A stretch of 7,711 nucleotides of DNA from Chthoniobacter flavus (GCA_020720945.1 DYNR01000111.1:1-7711); one strand, 5' to 3'; shown: positions 1-6,011, counted from the first letter of the stretch. Notes: a model not told the origin generated them from the sequence alone. Translations and numbers: made by a program.

Positions 1-5
1 CCCCC

Positions 6-671
6 TCACTCCATAGGCACATCCGAATAATCAAAATTCGGTCCGCAAAACGGCACAAACCGCAAAAGCGTATTTCCTATCGTGATATATTCTCCCCCCA
101 CCAACTCCGTCGGTTGCAGCACCGGGGTTTCCCCGATATAGCTCAAATTTGTCCCGCCACCATGAACAAAGAAAAACTTGCGGGAACGGGAATCATAGGA
201 AATCGATGCATGATTCTGACGCGAAATCTGCTCATCTCCAAAATTAATCTGGCATCGTTGGTCATCCCCTCGACCGATGCTGTTCAGCCCGTAACCCAAC
301 CGCACAAATCCACCCGTGCCCGGTCCGCGCACGACCCCCATCCAACCAACCACAGGCTCGATCTCCACAGCCTTCTTGCCGGACGGAACTGGTGCAGCAC
401 CAGCAGATGCCGCTTCGCCTCCTGCCGGTCTCCGTGCAGAGGGCCGAAAAATCACGGTCTTGTTCTCATCGACCGGAGCGGAACCACCTCCCCCAGCCGG
501 CTTTGGTTGCGTGTTCAAATCAACGATCCTCGTCGCATCCGCCGAAAAATCTGACCCCCCATAATACGGCGGCGGTGTCCCAGGATACCCCTGCCCTCCC
601 CCCGCTGGCACTTGCTCCGTCATGTCATTTCCAGAACGCCGAATAATCCTCGTCTTATCATCGTAATCCAT
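6..671 (-). CDS. FHA-domain protein with three N-terminal threonine motifs
   Basis: A 221-residue, probably cytoplasmic protein; no signal peptide or membrane segment is visible. Residues 1-105 are low-complexity, rich in Gly, Pro and Ala, and probably disordered. Residues about 108-207 form an FHA domain, a reader of phosphothreonine, with the IGR motif (G133, R134), ISRQNH (S150, R151, H154; one residue longer than the usual S-R-x-H) and a Gly-rich GTN turn (N175). The domain ends in LRFVPFCGPNFDY, which I recall from a widespread FHA family found beside kinases. The N-terminus carries three similar motifs, DKTRII (T7), DATRIV (T47) and NKTVIF (T72), each with a hydrophobic residue at T+3, so they are plausible substrates of the upstream kinases and ligands for FHA domains. 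It is the last gene visible, preceded by a 156-base gap. The start at 671 has only a weak purine stretch (AGAAAGA, 9 bases upstream). An ATG at codon 17 has a GGAA nearby but would delete the first motif. The FHA call is firm; the role is inferred. Confidence 0.9.
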   Translation of the reverse strand: MDYDDKTRIIRRSGNDMTEQVPAGGGQGYPGTPPPYYGGSDFSADATRIVDLNTQPKPAGGGGSAPVDENKTVIFRPSARRPAGGEAASAGAAPVPSGKKAVEIEPVVGWMGVVRGPGTGGFVRLGYGLNSIGRGDDQRCQINFGDEQISRQNHASISYDSRSRKFFFVHGGGTNLSYIGETPVLQPTELVGGEYITIGNTLLRFVPFCGPNFDYSDVPME

Positions 672-722
672 ACTATTTTGTCTTTCTGTTTATTTTTTTA
701 TCGTATCAACTAAATCCTATTT

Positions 723-737
723 CCCTCTAACGGAGGG
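723..737 (-). repeat. Small inverted repeat
   Basis: Five-base perfect arms (ccctc and gaggg on the plus strand) flank a 5-base loop. Together with the adjacent copies of the 19-base repeat it would let the minus-strand transcript fold into several small hairpins between the second and third FHA genes. No U-tract follows, so transcription termination is not supported; a role in mRNA stability is only possible. Confidence 0.4.
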
Positions 738-786
738 CGAGCTTCCAGCCCGTCTCCCCCCCAAATACGAGCTTCCAGCCCGTCTC
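738..786 (-). repeat. Two tandem copies of a 19-base hairpin-forming repeat
   Basis: The unit read on the minus strand is gagacgggctggaagctcg. It occurs exactly twice, at 738-756 and 768-786, with an 11-base spacer, giving a 30-base period. Each unit contains an imperfect palindrome, gggct-gga-agctc, with one G-T wobble; the outer bases cg, and in the right-hand copy also a-t, extend the stem. Units of the form gggctggaagccc are ones I recall as dispersed intergenic repeats in Verrucomicrobia-like genomes. Seeing two exact copies is direct; the family assignment is recollection. Confidence 0.7.
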
Positions 787-827
787 TCTTGTTCCTTGCC
801 ACTTGCCACTTCTCCCTTGCCCCTTCT

Positions 828-1286
828 TCACTCGACTTCTCCCGTGAACGGGTTTCGCCTCTTCCTTCCATCCTTGTTCCAACCTCCCATCGGCTGCGCT
901 GGTGGCGGTGGCGGCGGTGGCGGCGGAAAGGAATTCCCAAAAAACGGCGGGGGAGTCCCCCCTGCAGGATTCCCAAAAAACGGCGGTGGGGACATCGCCG
1001 GACGATTCCCTGCCAATAATTTCTCTACCGTCGTTTCATAGGTTCCTAGCCGGATCGGAGTATTCCGCTCCACCGTCGCCTGCTGGATCCGCTTCCACTT
1101 CCCTCCCGCAAAAACAAAAGTCCCGTTCGCACTCCCTGTATCCGTCAAGAAATACGAACCATTTCCCCCTTCTTTCAACTCGGCATGACGGCGACCCACC
1201 GTATCTTCCGATGCGGGTAACGCAAGATCGGGAACATACGATGGACTCGCCCGCCCAATCACAAAAACTTGAACTGATGGATTCAT
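828..1286 (-). CDS. Small FHA protein with polyproline tail
   Basis: A 152-residue, probably cytoplasmic protein. Residues about 5-90 form an FHA domain with IGR (G11, R12), a VGRRHAEL motif (H34) and GSANGTFV (N54, G55). The position three before H34, normally a Ser contacting phosphothreonine, is Gly31 here, so ligand binding may be weakened or altered. The tail from residue 92 is Pro-rich: two copies of TPPPFFGN-like sequence (from about 99 and 111), then nine consecutive prolines (121-129), a basic patch (DGRKRR) and the C-terminal PFTGEVE, whose T148 has Val at +3. The polyproline run would normally need elongation factor P and could bind a partner. The gene starts 22 bases after the VWA-FHA stop codon without a clear Shine-Dalgarno sequence, so coupled translation is plausible. 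FHA identity is firm; the partner is unknown. Confidence 0.88.
   Translation of the reverse strand: MNPSVQVFVIGRASPSYVPDLALPASEDTVGRRHAELKEGGNGSYFLTDTGSANGTFVFAGGKWKRIQQATVERNTPIRLGTYETTVEKLLAGNRPAMSPPPFFGNPAGGTPPPFFGNSFPPPPPPPPPAQPMGGWNKDGRKRRNPFTGEVE
900..926 (-). repeat. Polyproline-coding trinucleotide tract
   Basis: Twenty-seven bases made only of ggt/ggc triplets on the plus strand encode nine prolines (CCG/CCA mixed) in the small FHA protein. The triplet mix makes it less slippery than a pure repeat, but changes in copy number would stay in frame and alter tail length. Confidence 0.75.
933..986 (-). repeat. Two 18-base direct repeats coding for PPPFFGN
   Basis: attcccaaaaaacggcgg occurs exactly at 933-950 and 969-986, a 36-base (12-codon) period, inside the tail of the small FHA protein. 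The identity at DNA level points to a recent in-frame duplication of a Pro-Phe-Phe-Gly-Asn peptide. Confidence 0.8.
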
Positions 1287-1308
1287 CGCAAGAGCAAGTT
1301 ACCGGCAC

Positions 1309-2895
1309 TCACCGCACGATGCGAAAAGCAAACCGCACCTCGCCAAGCTCCACAATGTCCCCGTTGCGCAACACCGATTGCTGGATGTGATTCCCGTTGA
1401 CACACACGCCGTTTCCACTCCCCAAATCGGTAATGTAAAAGGCACCATCCCCACGCAAATGAATTTCGGCATGATGCCCCGAAACACTGTTGTTTGAAAA
1501 AACAATGTCATTATCCGGACGCCGCCCGATCCTCGTTGCCGTTTTGCTAATGGCAAGCTGGGACGCCGCAGCATCCTGCATCACAAGTTGCGCCAACTCC
1601 CTCCCCGAAACCAAAACCGTTTTCCCCAGATCCTCTCCCTCACCCGTAGGAAAAACAGGAATCGAATGCGACACAAAAGTTTCCGCTTCCGCCCGTTTCT
1701 TGCGCCCCATCATCACCGCGACAACAATGATCAACCCGAGCAATGCTCCGCCCCCAACCAAATACCAAACCTTGTTCTCCTCCCACGCGCTCAATGGCAC
1801 AGGAGTCGGGGTTACTACTGGCGTCGCCGTCGCATCGGGGGTCGCCGATGGTGTCGGAGTTGGCGTTGCCGATGGTGTCGGAGTTGGCGTCGCTGCAGGA
1901 ACAGGTGCCGCCGCCGTCACAAAATCTTGTTCGAGTTTTTTCCCACCCTTCAAAGTTAAGGTCACAACGACCTTGCTCGCCGGATCTACATCTTTCAAGG
2001 ATGCCGTCACATCGCCTCCCCCTACCAAAGAACCCACAATGCCCCCAGCAATCTCGTTCGCCTTATCGGGTGTCAATTGGGGTGTCAATTGGGGTGTCAA
2101 TTTTTTATCCTTCGGCTCTATTTGCGCATAGTAACCAAGCGAATCCACCGCCAATCGCTGCAACTCCCCGAGAACCGGTTTGTCTTGCTCCGATTCCGGA
2201 CACCCTACTGCCAGAATCAAAACCCCCGCCGCTTCCGCCGCCTTTTGCACATCCCCCCGCGTATAACTCTTATCCTCATCCTTCCCATCGGAAAAAATCA
2301 AAATCGCCTTCCGCTCCGCTTTGCTCGCCGCCAACTTCCCGATCGCCTCTTTTACGCAATAGAAAATACGCGTCCCCATCCCCTCCGTTTTCAATTTCCC
2401 GAGCCCCGCCTGCACCCCAGACACCCCTCCCAATGGAGCCAACTCCTTGAGATCGTTCGCAAACGAATACAACCCGATATCCGCATTCGGCCGCTTATCT
2501 AAAATCGCCGTTATGATTTGCTGGTTGTTCTTGATCGTTTGCACCCGCGGATAGTTCGCTGACCCGATGCTCGTATCCACCAAAATAAGCAATGCCGACC
2601 GATTCAACGAGAGATCCGCATACGGCAATGCCTTGACTTCTAGCGCCTTCCCCCCACAAACCGCCTCTGTCTTCTCTACAGGCGTGTCTGGAAACAGCCG
2701 ATACTTGAATCGCAACATCGCCTCCGGACTCGTTTGCTCGGTAATCTTTGTCCGACTCGGATCAAATTTCACATCAGTCGCACTCTGCGCCAACCCCACC
2801 GAAAACGGTAGCGCCCACATCCCCGCACCACACACGCCCACCACTCCTCTTACACAACTCCGCAAAAAGCCGCCCATCATTGTTTTATATTTCAT
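1309..2895 (-). CDS. Membrane-anchored VWA protein with cytoplasmic FHA domain
   Basis: A 528-residue envelope protein. Residues 1 to about 38 look like a Sec signal peptide (basic start, hydrophobic stretch, likely cleavage near AQS). A VWA domain covers about 100-260; its metal site reads D107-T-S109-I-G111, with T175 and D203 (FSDGKDED) as the other likely ligands, so the third position of the usual DxSxS motif is Gly. After an LTPQ repeat (266-276) and a beta-rich segment comes a Pro/Thr linker (about 330-368), one membrane helix (about 376-397), a basic stop-transfer patch (GRKKR), and a C-terminal FHA domain (about 440-528) with IGRRPDND (R458), S472 and H475 in the usual spacing, and GSGNG (N495). 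This predicts VWA outside and FHA inside. The juxtamembrane stretch holds GKTVLV (T426, Val at +3), resembling the threonine motifs of the last FHA protein. It follows the TM kinase by 21 AT-rich bases with no Shine-Dalgarno. It probably links an extracytoplasmic event to the kinases; that role is inference. Confidence 0.9.
   Translation of the reverse strand: MKYKTMMGGFLRSCVRGVVGVCGAGMWALPFSVGLAQSATDVKFDPSRTKITEQTSPEAMLRFKYRLFPDTPVEKTEAVCGGKALEVKALPYADLSLNRSALLILVDTSIGSANYPRVQTIKNNQQIITAILDKRPNADIGLYSFANDLKELAPLGGVSGVQAGLGKLKTEGMGTRIFYCVKEAIGKLAASKAERKAILIFSDGKDEDKSYTRGDVQKAAEAAGVLILAVGCPESEQDKPVLGELQRLAVDSLGYYAQIEPKDKKLTPQLTPQLTPDKANEIAGGIVGSLVGGGDVTASLKDVDPASKVVVTLTLKGGKKLEQDFVTAAAPVPAATPTPTPSATPTPTPSATPDATATPVVTPTPVPLSAWEENKVWYLVGGGALLGLIIVVAVMMGRKKRAEAETFVSHSIPVFPTGEGEDLGKTVLVSGRELAQLVMQDAAASQLAISKTATRIGRRPDNDIVFSNNSVSGHHAEIHLRGDGAFYITDLGSGNGVCVNGNHIQQSVLRNGDIVELGEVRFAFRIVR
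1844..1890 (-). repeat. 24-base tandem repeat coding for the Pro/Thr linker
   Basis: A 23-base identical block (beginning gccgatggtgtc, ending ggagttggcgt) occurs at 1844-1866 and 1868-1890. It encodes two copies of an eight-residue ATPTPTPS-type unit in the linker between the VWA part and the membrane helix. The near-exact copying suggests recent slippage and a length-variable stalk. Confidence 0.8.
2068..2102 (-). repeat. 12-base tandem repeat coding for LTPQ
   Basis: About three copies of ggggtgtcaatt run head to tail and encode LTPQLTPQLTP (residues 267-276) just after the VWA domain. The period of four codons keeps the frame, so copy-number change would alter only spacing. Confidence 0.85.
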
Positions 2896-2916
2896 ATTGT
2901 TTTATAGTTTGATTTT

Positions 2917-4104
2917 TTATTTCGCTAGTTCTTTCTCCGCCCATTGGAAAATCTTTTCCTTCGCCGCACTCACCTCCGCCGCCACCGCCCGCTCCGACTG
3001 CCATGCCTTCCACTTCGTCTGCATCGCATCATACGCCGCCCCACCTTTCAAAATCCCCAAAGCGACAAGAATCAAAAGTGCCCCGCCCCCGATACCCCCA
3101 AAAATCCACTTCCGATTGGTCGCCCGCAGATCCGCGACCGGAGGAACCGGCACGCTCTGCCCATCCACCCTCGTTGATACCCTTGCCGTTGGAGTCGTTG
3201 CTGGCGGACTCATCCCCGGCACCGCCGTTGTCGCCCCCCCATTCCCTCCCCCCAAACTCGCCGCCCATGTCGCTATATCTTGCGGACGCTCATCAGGCTT
3301 CACCCGCAATGCCCAATCAATACAGCCCAAAAACTCCGCCGAATATCCCGGAATCTGCAAATGCTCCATCCACACAAACCCGTCCTCCAGCACACGATCC
3401 GCTGCCACCGGTGGCTTCTTCCCCGTTATCGCCCGACACGCCACCGCCCCCATCGCGTAAATGTCCGTCCACGCCCCCATCCTCCCTTTCTCCTGATACT
3501 GCTCGATCGGCGAATACCCGTGCGTCACAATCGTCGTCATCGCCACCCCCATCGAGGACCGCGCCGACCCAAAATCGATCAGCACCGGCTGCCCGTGCCG
3601 GTTGATCAAAATATTCTCGGGCTTGATGTCGCGATGGATCAACCCGTGGCGGTGCACTTCCTGCAATCCTCCCAATAACGGAACCATTACATTCATCAAC
3701 TCCTCCTGCGAAGGCTCCCTCCCGATCCTCCGCAACTTCGCTTCATAGCTCTCCCCTTCCAGATAATCCATCACCATGTAAACCGTCCCATTCTGCTCGA
3801 TCAGCCGATGCACGCTCACGATGGCAGGATGCGAAAACGCCGCCAAAATCTTCGCCTCCTCCAAAAAACGCTCCCTCGCCCAATCCCAGTCTTGCCGCAA
3901 ACTCGCACTCTGCGGCACCACCGTAACCCCATCTTCCCTCGTCGCAATCGAATCCGGCAACAATTCCTTGATCGCCACCCGTTTGCCGAGCTGCAAATCC
4001 TGCGCCAAATAAGTAATCCCAAACCCTCCCTTCCCTAAAACTGTCTCGATCCGCAACTGGTCAATTTGATAACCAGGGTTCAACGCTAAACGATGCTCTT
4101 CCAT
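2917..4104 (-). CDS. Transmembrane Ser/Thr protein kinase
   Basis: A 395-residue kinase of the bacterial Hanks type. The kinase domain spans about 17-285 and has every catalytic element: Gly loop GKGGFG (24-29), K46, helix-C Glu (E82/E83), HRDIKPEN (H157, D159, K161, N164) and DFG (D177). The activation loop carries T190, T191 and T194 before GYSPIEQY, which replaces the usual APE region; these are likely autophosphorylation sites. A Thr/Pro-rich juxtamembrane segment (290-330) leads to one membrane helix (about 333-352), leaving a charged helical tail of about 40 residues (355-395) outside the membrane, much smaller than PASTA-type sensor domains. It is about half identical to the preceding kinase over residues 11-130 with no gaps. 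The start lies 27 bases after that gene's stop; AAGGAG sits 16 bases before the ATG. Likely substrates are the three FHA proteins downstream, by context only. Confidence 0.95.
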   Translation of the reverse strand: MEEHRLALNPGYQIDQLRIETVLGKGGFGITYLAQDLQLGKRVAIKELLPDSIATREDGVTVVPQSASLRQDWDWARERFLEEAKILAAFSHPAIVSVHRLIEQNGTVYMVMDYLEGESYEAKLRRIGREPSQEELMNVMVPLLGGLQEVHRHGLIHRDIKPENILINRHGQPVLIDFGSARSSMGVAMTTIVTHGYSPIEQYQEKGRMGAWTDIYAMGAVACRAITGKKPPVAADRVLEDGFVWMEHLQIPGYSAEFLGCIDWALRVKPDERPQDIATWAASLGGGNGGATTAVPGMSPPATTPTARVSTRVDGQSVPVPPVADLRATNRKWIFGGIGGGALLILVALGILKGGAAYDAMQTKWKAWQSERAVAAEVSAAKEKIFQWAEKELAK

Positions 4105-4626
4105 AATAATACTTTTTTAACTCCTTTTTAATTAACAATGAAATACTTCTCCAAGCTGGCTCCATTCCACCATACCTTCTGTCAAAACATAGTCTCGGGG
4201 CGAAAGCTTGCCCGCCCGCAACATCGAAACAACCTCTTCCTCAAAAAGTATCATCGACCAAACCGCACTGCCAGCCAACCCCTCACCCCCCGTTTTTTCC
4301 CGCGCCACCGCCACCTGCACCGCCACACCTTGCCCCCCCCGTTGCCCTCCCAGTATTTTCCACTCCCGCACACTCTGCGGCCTCCCCTTCGGATGCAACG
4401 CAAGCGCACGATCAATCTCCCGCAAAAACGAAGGATGAAACCCCGCAAGCCTTTTCCCTTCCAACCGATCATAACGATCTTCCAGCACCCGCTCCGTGGA
4501 AACCAGCGGACGCTCCCCACGAATCGCCCGATACGCCACCGCCCCCAACGCATAAATGTCCGTCCACGGCCCCGCATTCCCCTCACTCTGATACTGCTCA
4601 ATCGGCGAATACCCGTGCGTCACAAT
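3506..4626 (-). repeat. 26-base identical block shared by the two kinase genes
   Basis: A 26-base stretch beginning atcggcgaatacc is identical at 3506-3531 and 4601-4626, and the 12 bases ctgatactgctc just to its left match too, interrupted by one mismatch. It encodes the activation-loop segment IVTHGYSPIEQYQ. Both genes using the same codons here, while surrounding sequence has diverged to about half protein identity, fits either strong local constraint or gene conversion between tandem paralogues. The coordinates span from the first block to the end of the second. Confidence 0.75.
4121..4126 (-). promoter_or_regulatory. AAGGAG ribosome-binding motif, long spacing
   Basis: Minus-strand AAGGAG lies in the AT-rich spacer between the two kinase genes, 16 bases before the ATG of the transmembrane kinase. 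The core is a good Shine-Dalgarno match, but the spacing is well beyond the usual 5-10 bases. No closer in-frame start exists between it and the ATG. Confidence 0.5.
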
Positions 4627-5205
4627 ACTTGTCATCCCACCGCCTCCTCCCAAATGGGAACGCGCCGACCCAAAATCAATCAAAATCGGATTCCCCTTCG
4701 GATCAATCAAAATATTCTCTGGCTTAATGTCCCGGTGAATCAGCCCCTTCGCATGAACCTCTTCCACCCCGTTCAAAAGCGGTATCAACACCCGCAACAC
4801 CGCTTCTTGGTCCGTCTCCCTCCCGATTTTCTTCAAATAACCATCGTAGCTGTCCCCATCCACATAATCCATCAGCATATAAACCGTCCCATGCTTCTCA
4901 AATACCTCGTGAACCCGCACAATCGCCGGATGCCGAAAACTCGACAGCATATCCGCCTCCTCCACAAAACGCTGCCTCGCCCAATTCCATTCCTCCTGCT
5001 TCGCCGCACCAAGCGGCACAACTCCACTACCCCCAACCCGCGCTACCATCTCCGATGGCATTAACTCCTTCAGCGCAAAATAACAGTTCCTCCTCGTGTC
5101 CACAACCCGATAAGTAATCCCAAACCCTCCTCGCCCCAGCACGGAATCAATCCGATACCCATGCAAAGAATACCCTATCGGCAAAACTGTCGGATCACTG
5201 CTCAT
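4132..5205 (-). CDS. Ser/Thr protein kinase with C-terminal partial GYF_2 domain
   Basis: A 357-residue kinase without a membrane helix. The catalytic domain (about 17-285) is intact: Gly loop GRGGFG (24-29), K46, E82/E83, HRDIKPEN (H157, D159, K161, N164) and DFG (D177), at the same residue numbers as in the following kinase. The activation loop has a five-Gly insert (186-190) before T192, S193, T196 and GYSPIEQY. After a Gly-rich linker, residues 321-355 (EEEVVSMLRAGKLSP to WSQLGEVF) match the C-terminal half of a GYF_2 domain: 17 of 34 positions equal the GYF_2 domain of the membrane protein encoded just upstream. The N-terminal strands of the domain (the dG..lGPy part) are missing. This suggests a shared partner, or docking to that membrane protein. 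It begins 30 bases after that gene's stop, with GGAGG 15 bases before the ATG. The kinase call is firm; the partial domain is a by-eye alignment. Confidence 0.94.
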   Translation of the reverse strand: MSSDPTVLPIGYSLHGYRIDSVLGRGGFGITYRVVDTRRNCYFALKELMPSEMVARVGGSGVVPLGAAKQEEWNWARQRFVEEADMLSSFRHPAIVRVHEVFEKHGTVYMLMDYVDGDSYDGYLKKIGRETDQEAVLRVLIPLLNGVEEVHAKGLIHRDIKPENILIDPKGNPILIDFGSARSHLGGGGGMTSIVTHGYSPIEQYQSEGNAGPWTDIYALGAVAYRAIRGERPLVSTERVLEDRYDRLEGKRLAGFHPSFLREIDRALALHPKGRPQSVREWKILGGQRGGQGVAVQVAVAREKTGGEGLAGSAVWSMILFEEEVVSMLRAGKLSPRDYVLTEGMVEWSQLGEVFHC

Positions 5206-5220
5206 TTCTGCACAAAAAAA

Positions 5221-5225
5221 CCTCC
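5221..5225 (-). promoter_or_regulatory. GGAGG ribosome-binding motif followed by T-run
   Basis: Minus-strand GGGGGAGG, then seven T, lies between the membrane-protein stop and the first kinase start; GGAGG is 15 bases before the ATG. The spacing is long, as for the next gene, but this is the strongest Shine-Dalgarno match in the window. Confidence 0.5.
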
Positions 5226-5235
5226 CCCACTTCCG

Positions 5236-5961
5236 CTACCGCAACTCATTCGCCACATTCGTAAGAGGCCGATAAATCAAAATAAATAACACAAAACTAG
5301 CGATGGAAACAAGAAAACCCAAAATAGGAACCCAGAAAAGCAAGATTTGAAGAATAAACAAAACTGCGTAAGCAATCGTCAACCCATAGACATCGACAGG
5401 ATTGCTCCTCCTGCATTCCTTCTGCCAATTCAAATATCCGGTGGCAAGCTGCGGCCACGAAACAAACCCCCAATAGAAATTAAAACAGGGAATCCATAAA
5501 AAACCGACCGCCTTCCCCGGTGTCGTCGTCCGATACTGCGGGGGCAATACCGACCACAACCGATGATGCAGCATCATAAAAAAGATATAAAAAAGCACTA
5601 ACGGAATCAAAACCAGGAACAAAAGAACAGGTCCTCCTCCCACCTCAGCATCAATCAATGAAAGTAAAATATCAGCACCCAAATACACAGACGCAAAAAC
5701 CAGTGCAGGAACCCAATTGACCAATTCTTTCGTTCCCCCGACTCCCGCCGGATACCCCACGGGCGTAGATGCGGTCGCAAACACCTCCCCTATCGGTCTC
5801 CACCCCTGCATCCCATCCGTCCAGCAAGAATCATGAACCGATAATTGTCCCGCCTGCAACATACTCTGCACTTGGGGTAAAGAATACGCCCCCAACTGCC
5901 TCCCGTCTTTTACCAGATGATATTGTCGTGTCATTTCGCTAATAATGTGATACTTCTTCAT
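5236..5961 (-). CDS. GYF_2-domain multispanning membrane protein
   Basis: A 241-residue integral membrane protein. Residues about 11-62 form a GYF_2 (DUF4339-type) domain: QYHLVKDGRQLGAYS, the helix VQSMLQAGQLS, then the W47-T-D-G and W54..IGEVF block. GYF-type domains usually bind proline-rich peptides, and the cluster encodes several such segments. After a short linker come hydrophobic helices at about 83-102, 111-132, 192-211 and 213-230, with a further aromatic segment (153-172) preceded by RTTTPGKAVGF. I recall that TTPGKAVGF motif from other GYF_2 membrane proteins but cannot name the family safely. I chose the ATG at 5961; an in-frame TTG two codons earlier (5967) and an ATG at 5934, right at the domain edge, are alternatives, and none has a Shine-Dalgarno sequence. 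Its GYF_2 domain resembles the C-terminus of the next kinase, suggesting that the two work together at the membrane. Confidence 0.88.
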   Translation of the reverse strand: MKKYHIISEMTRQYHLVKDGRQLGAYSLPQVQSMLQAGQLSVHDSCWTDGMQGWRPIGEVFATASTPVGYPAGVGGTKELVNWVPALVFASVYLGADILLSLIDAEVGGGPVLLFLVLIPLVLFYIFFMMLHHRLWSVLPPQYRTTTPGKAVGFLWIPCFNFYWGFVSWPQLATGYLNWQKECRRSNPVDVYGLTIAYAVLFILQILLFWVPILGFLVSIASFVLFILIYRPLTNVANELR

Positions 5962-6011
5962 TGTCAAAGGGCATTTCTACCCCGGTAAATCTTTCTTTTT
6001 CGCCAGTTTTT

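Larger units (their letters stand above)
672..827. other. Intergenic gap with repeats, no gene
   Basis: This is the only spacer longer than about 50 bases in the cluster. It holds a 19-base direct repeat (738-756 and 768-786), a short perfect inverted repeat (723-737, arms ccctc/gaggg, 5-base loop), and a pyrimidine-rich stretch on the plus strand with a 7-base tandem (cttgcca at 795-801 and 802-808). The part next to the last FHA gene (672-720) is AT-rich and could hold a promoter, but I see no convincing -35/-10 pair. No T-run follows the hairpin on the minus strand, so it does not look like an intrinsic terminator. Open frames through it are low-complexity shadows. Confidence 0.7.

Noticed and set aside
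723..737. Intrinsic terminator after the small FHA gene
   Set aside because: The stem is only five base pairs and no T-run follows it on the minus strand.
738..786. CRISPR-like repeat pair
   Set aside because: Only two units separated by 11 bases, and no cas genes; spacer length is far too short for CRISPR.
710..976. Minus-strand open frame overlapping the small FHA gene and the intergenic repeat
   Set aside because: Arg/Gly-rich sequence with the 19-base repeat read as DGLEAR twice; no start signal or domain, and it overlaps the firm FHA frame.
2567..3460. Plus-strand open frame (297 codons) across the VWA-FHA and kinase genes
   Set aside because: It crosses the boundary of two well-supported minus-strand genes and shows no recognisable family; antisense shadow.
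5962..5967. TTG start two codons upstream for the GYF_2 membrane protein
   Set aside because: An ATG follows two codons later and neither has a Shine-Dalgarno sequence; the ATG is the simpler choice, though not proven.
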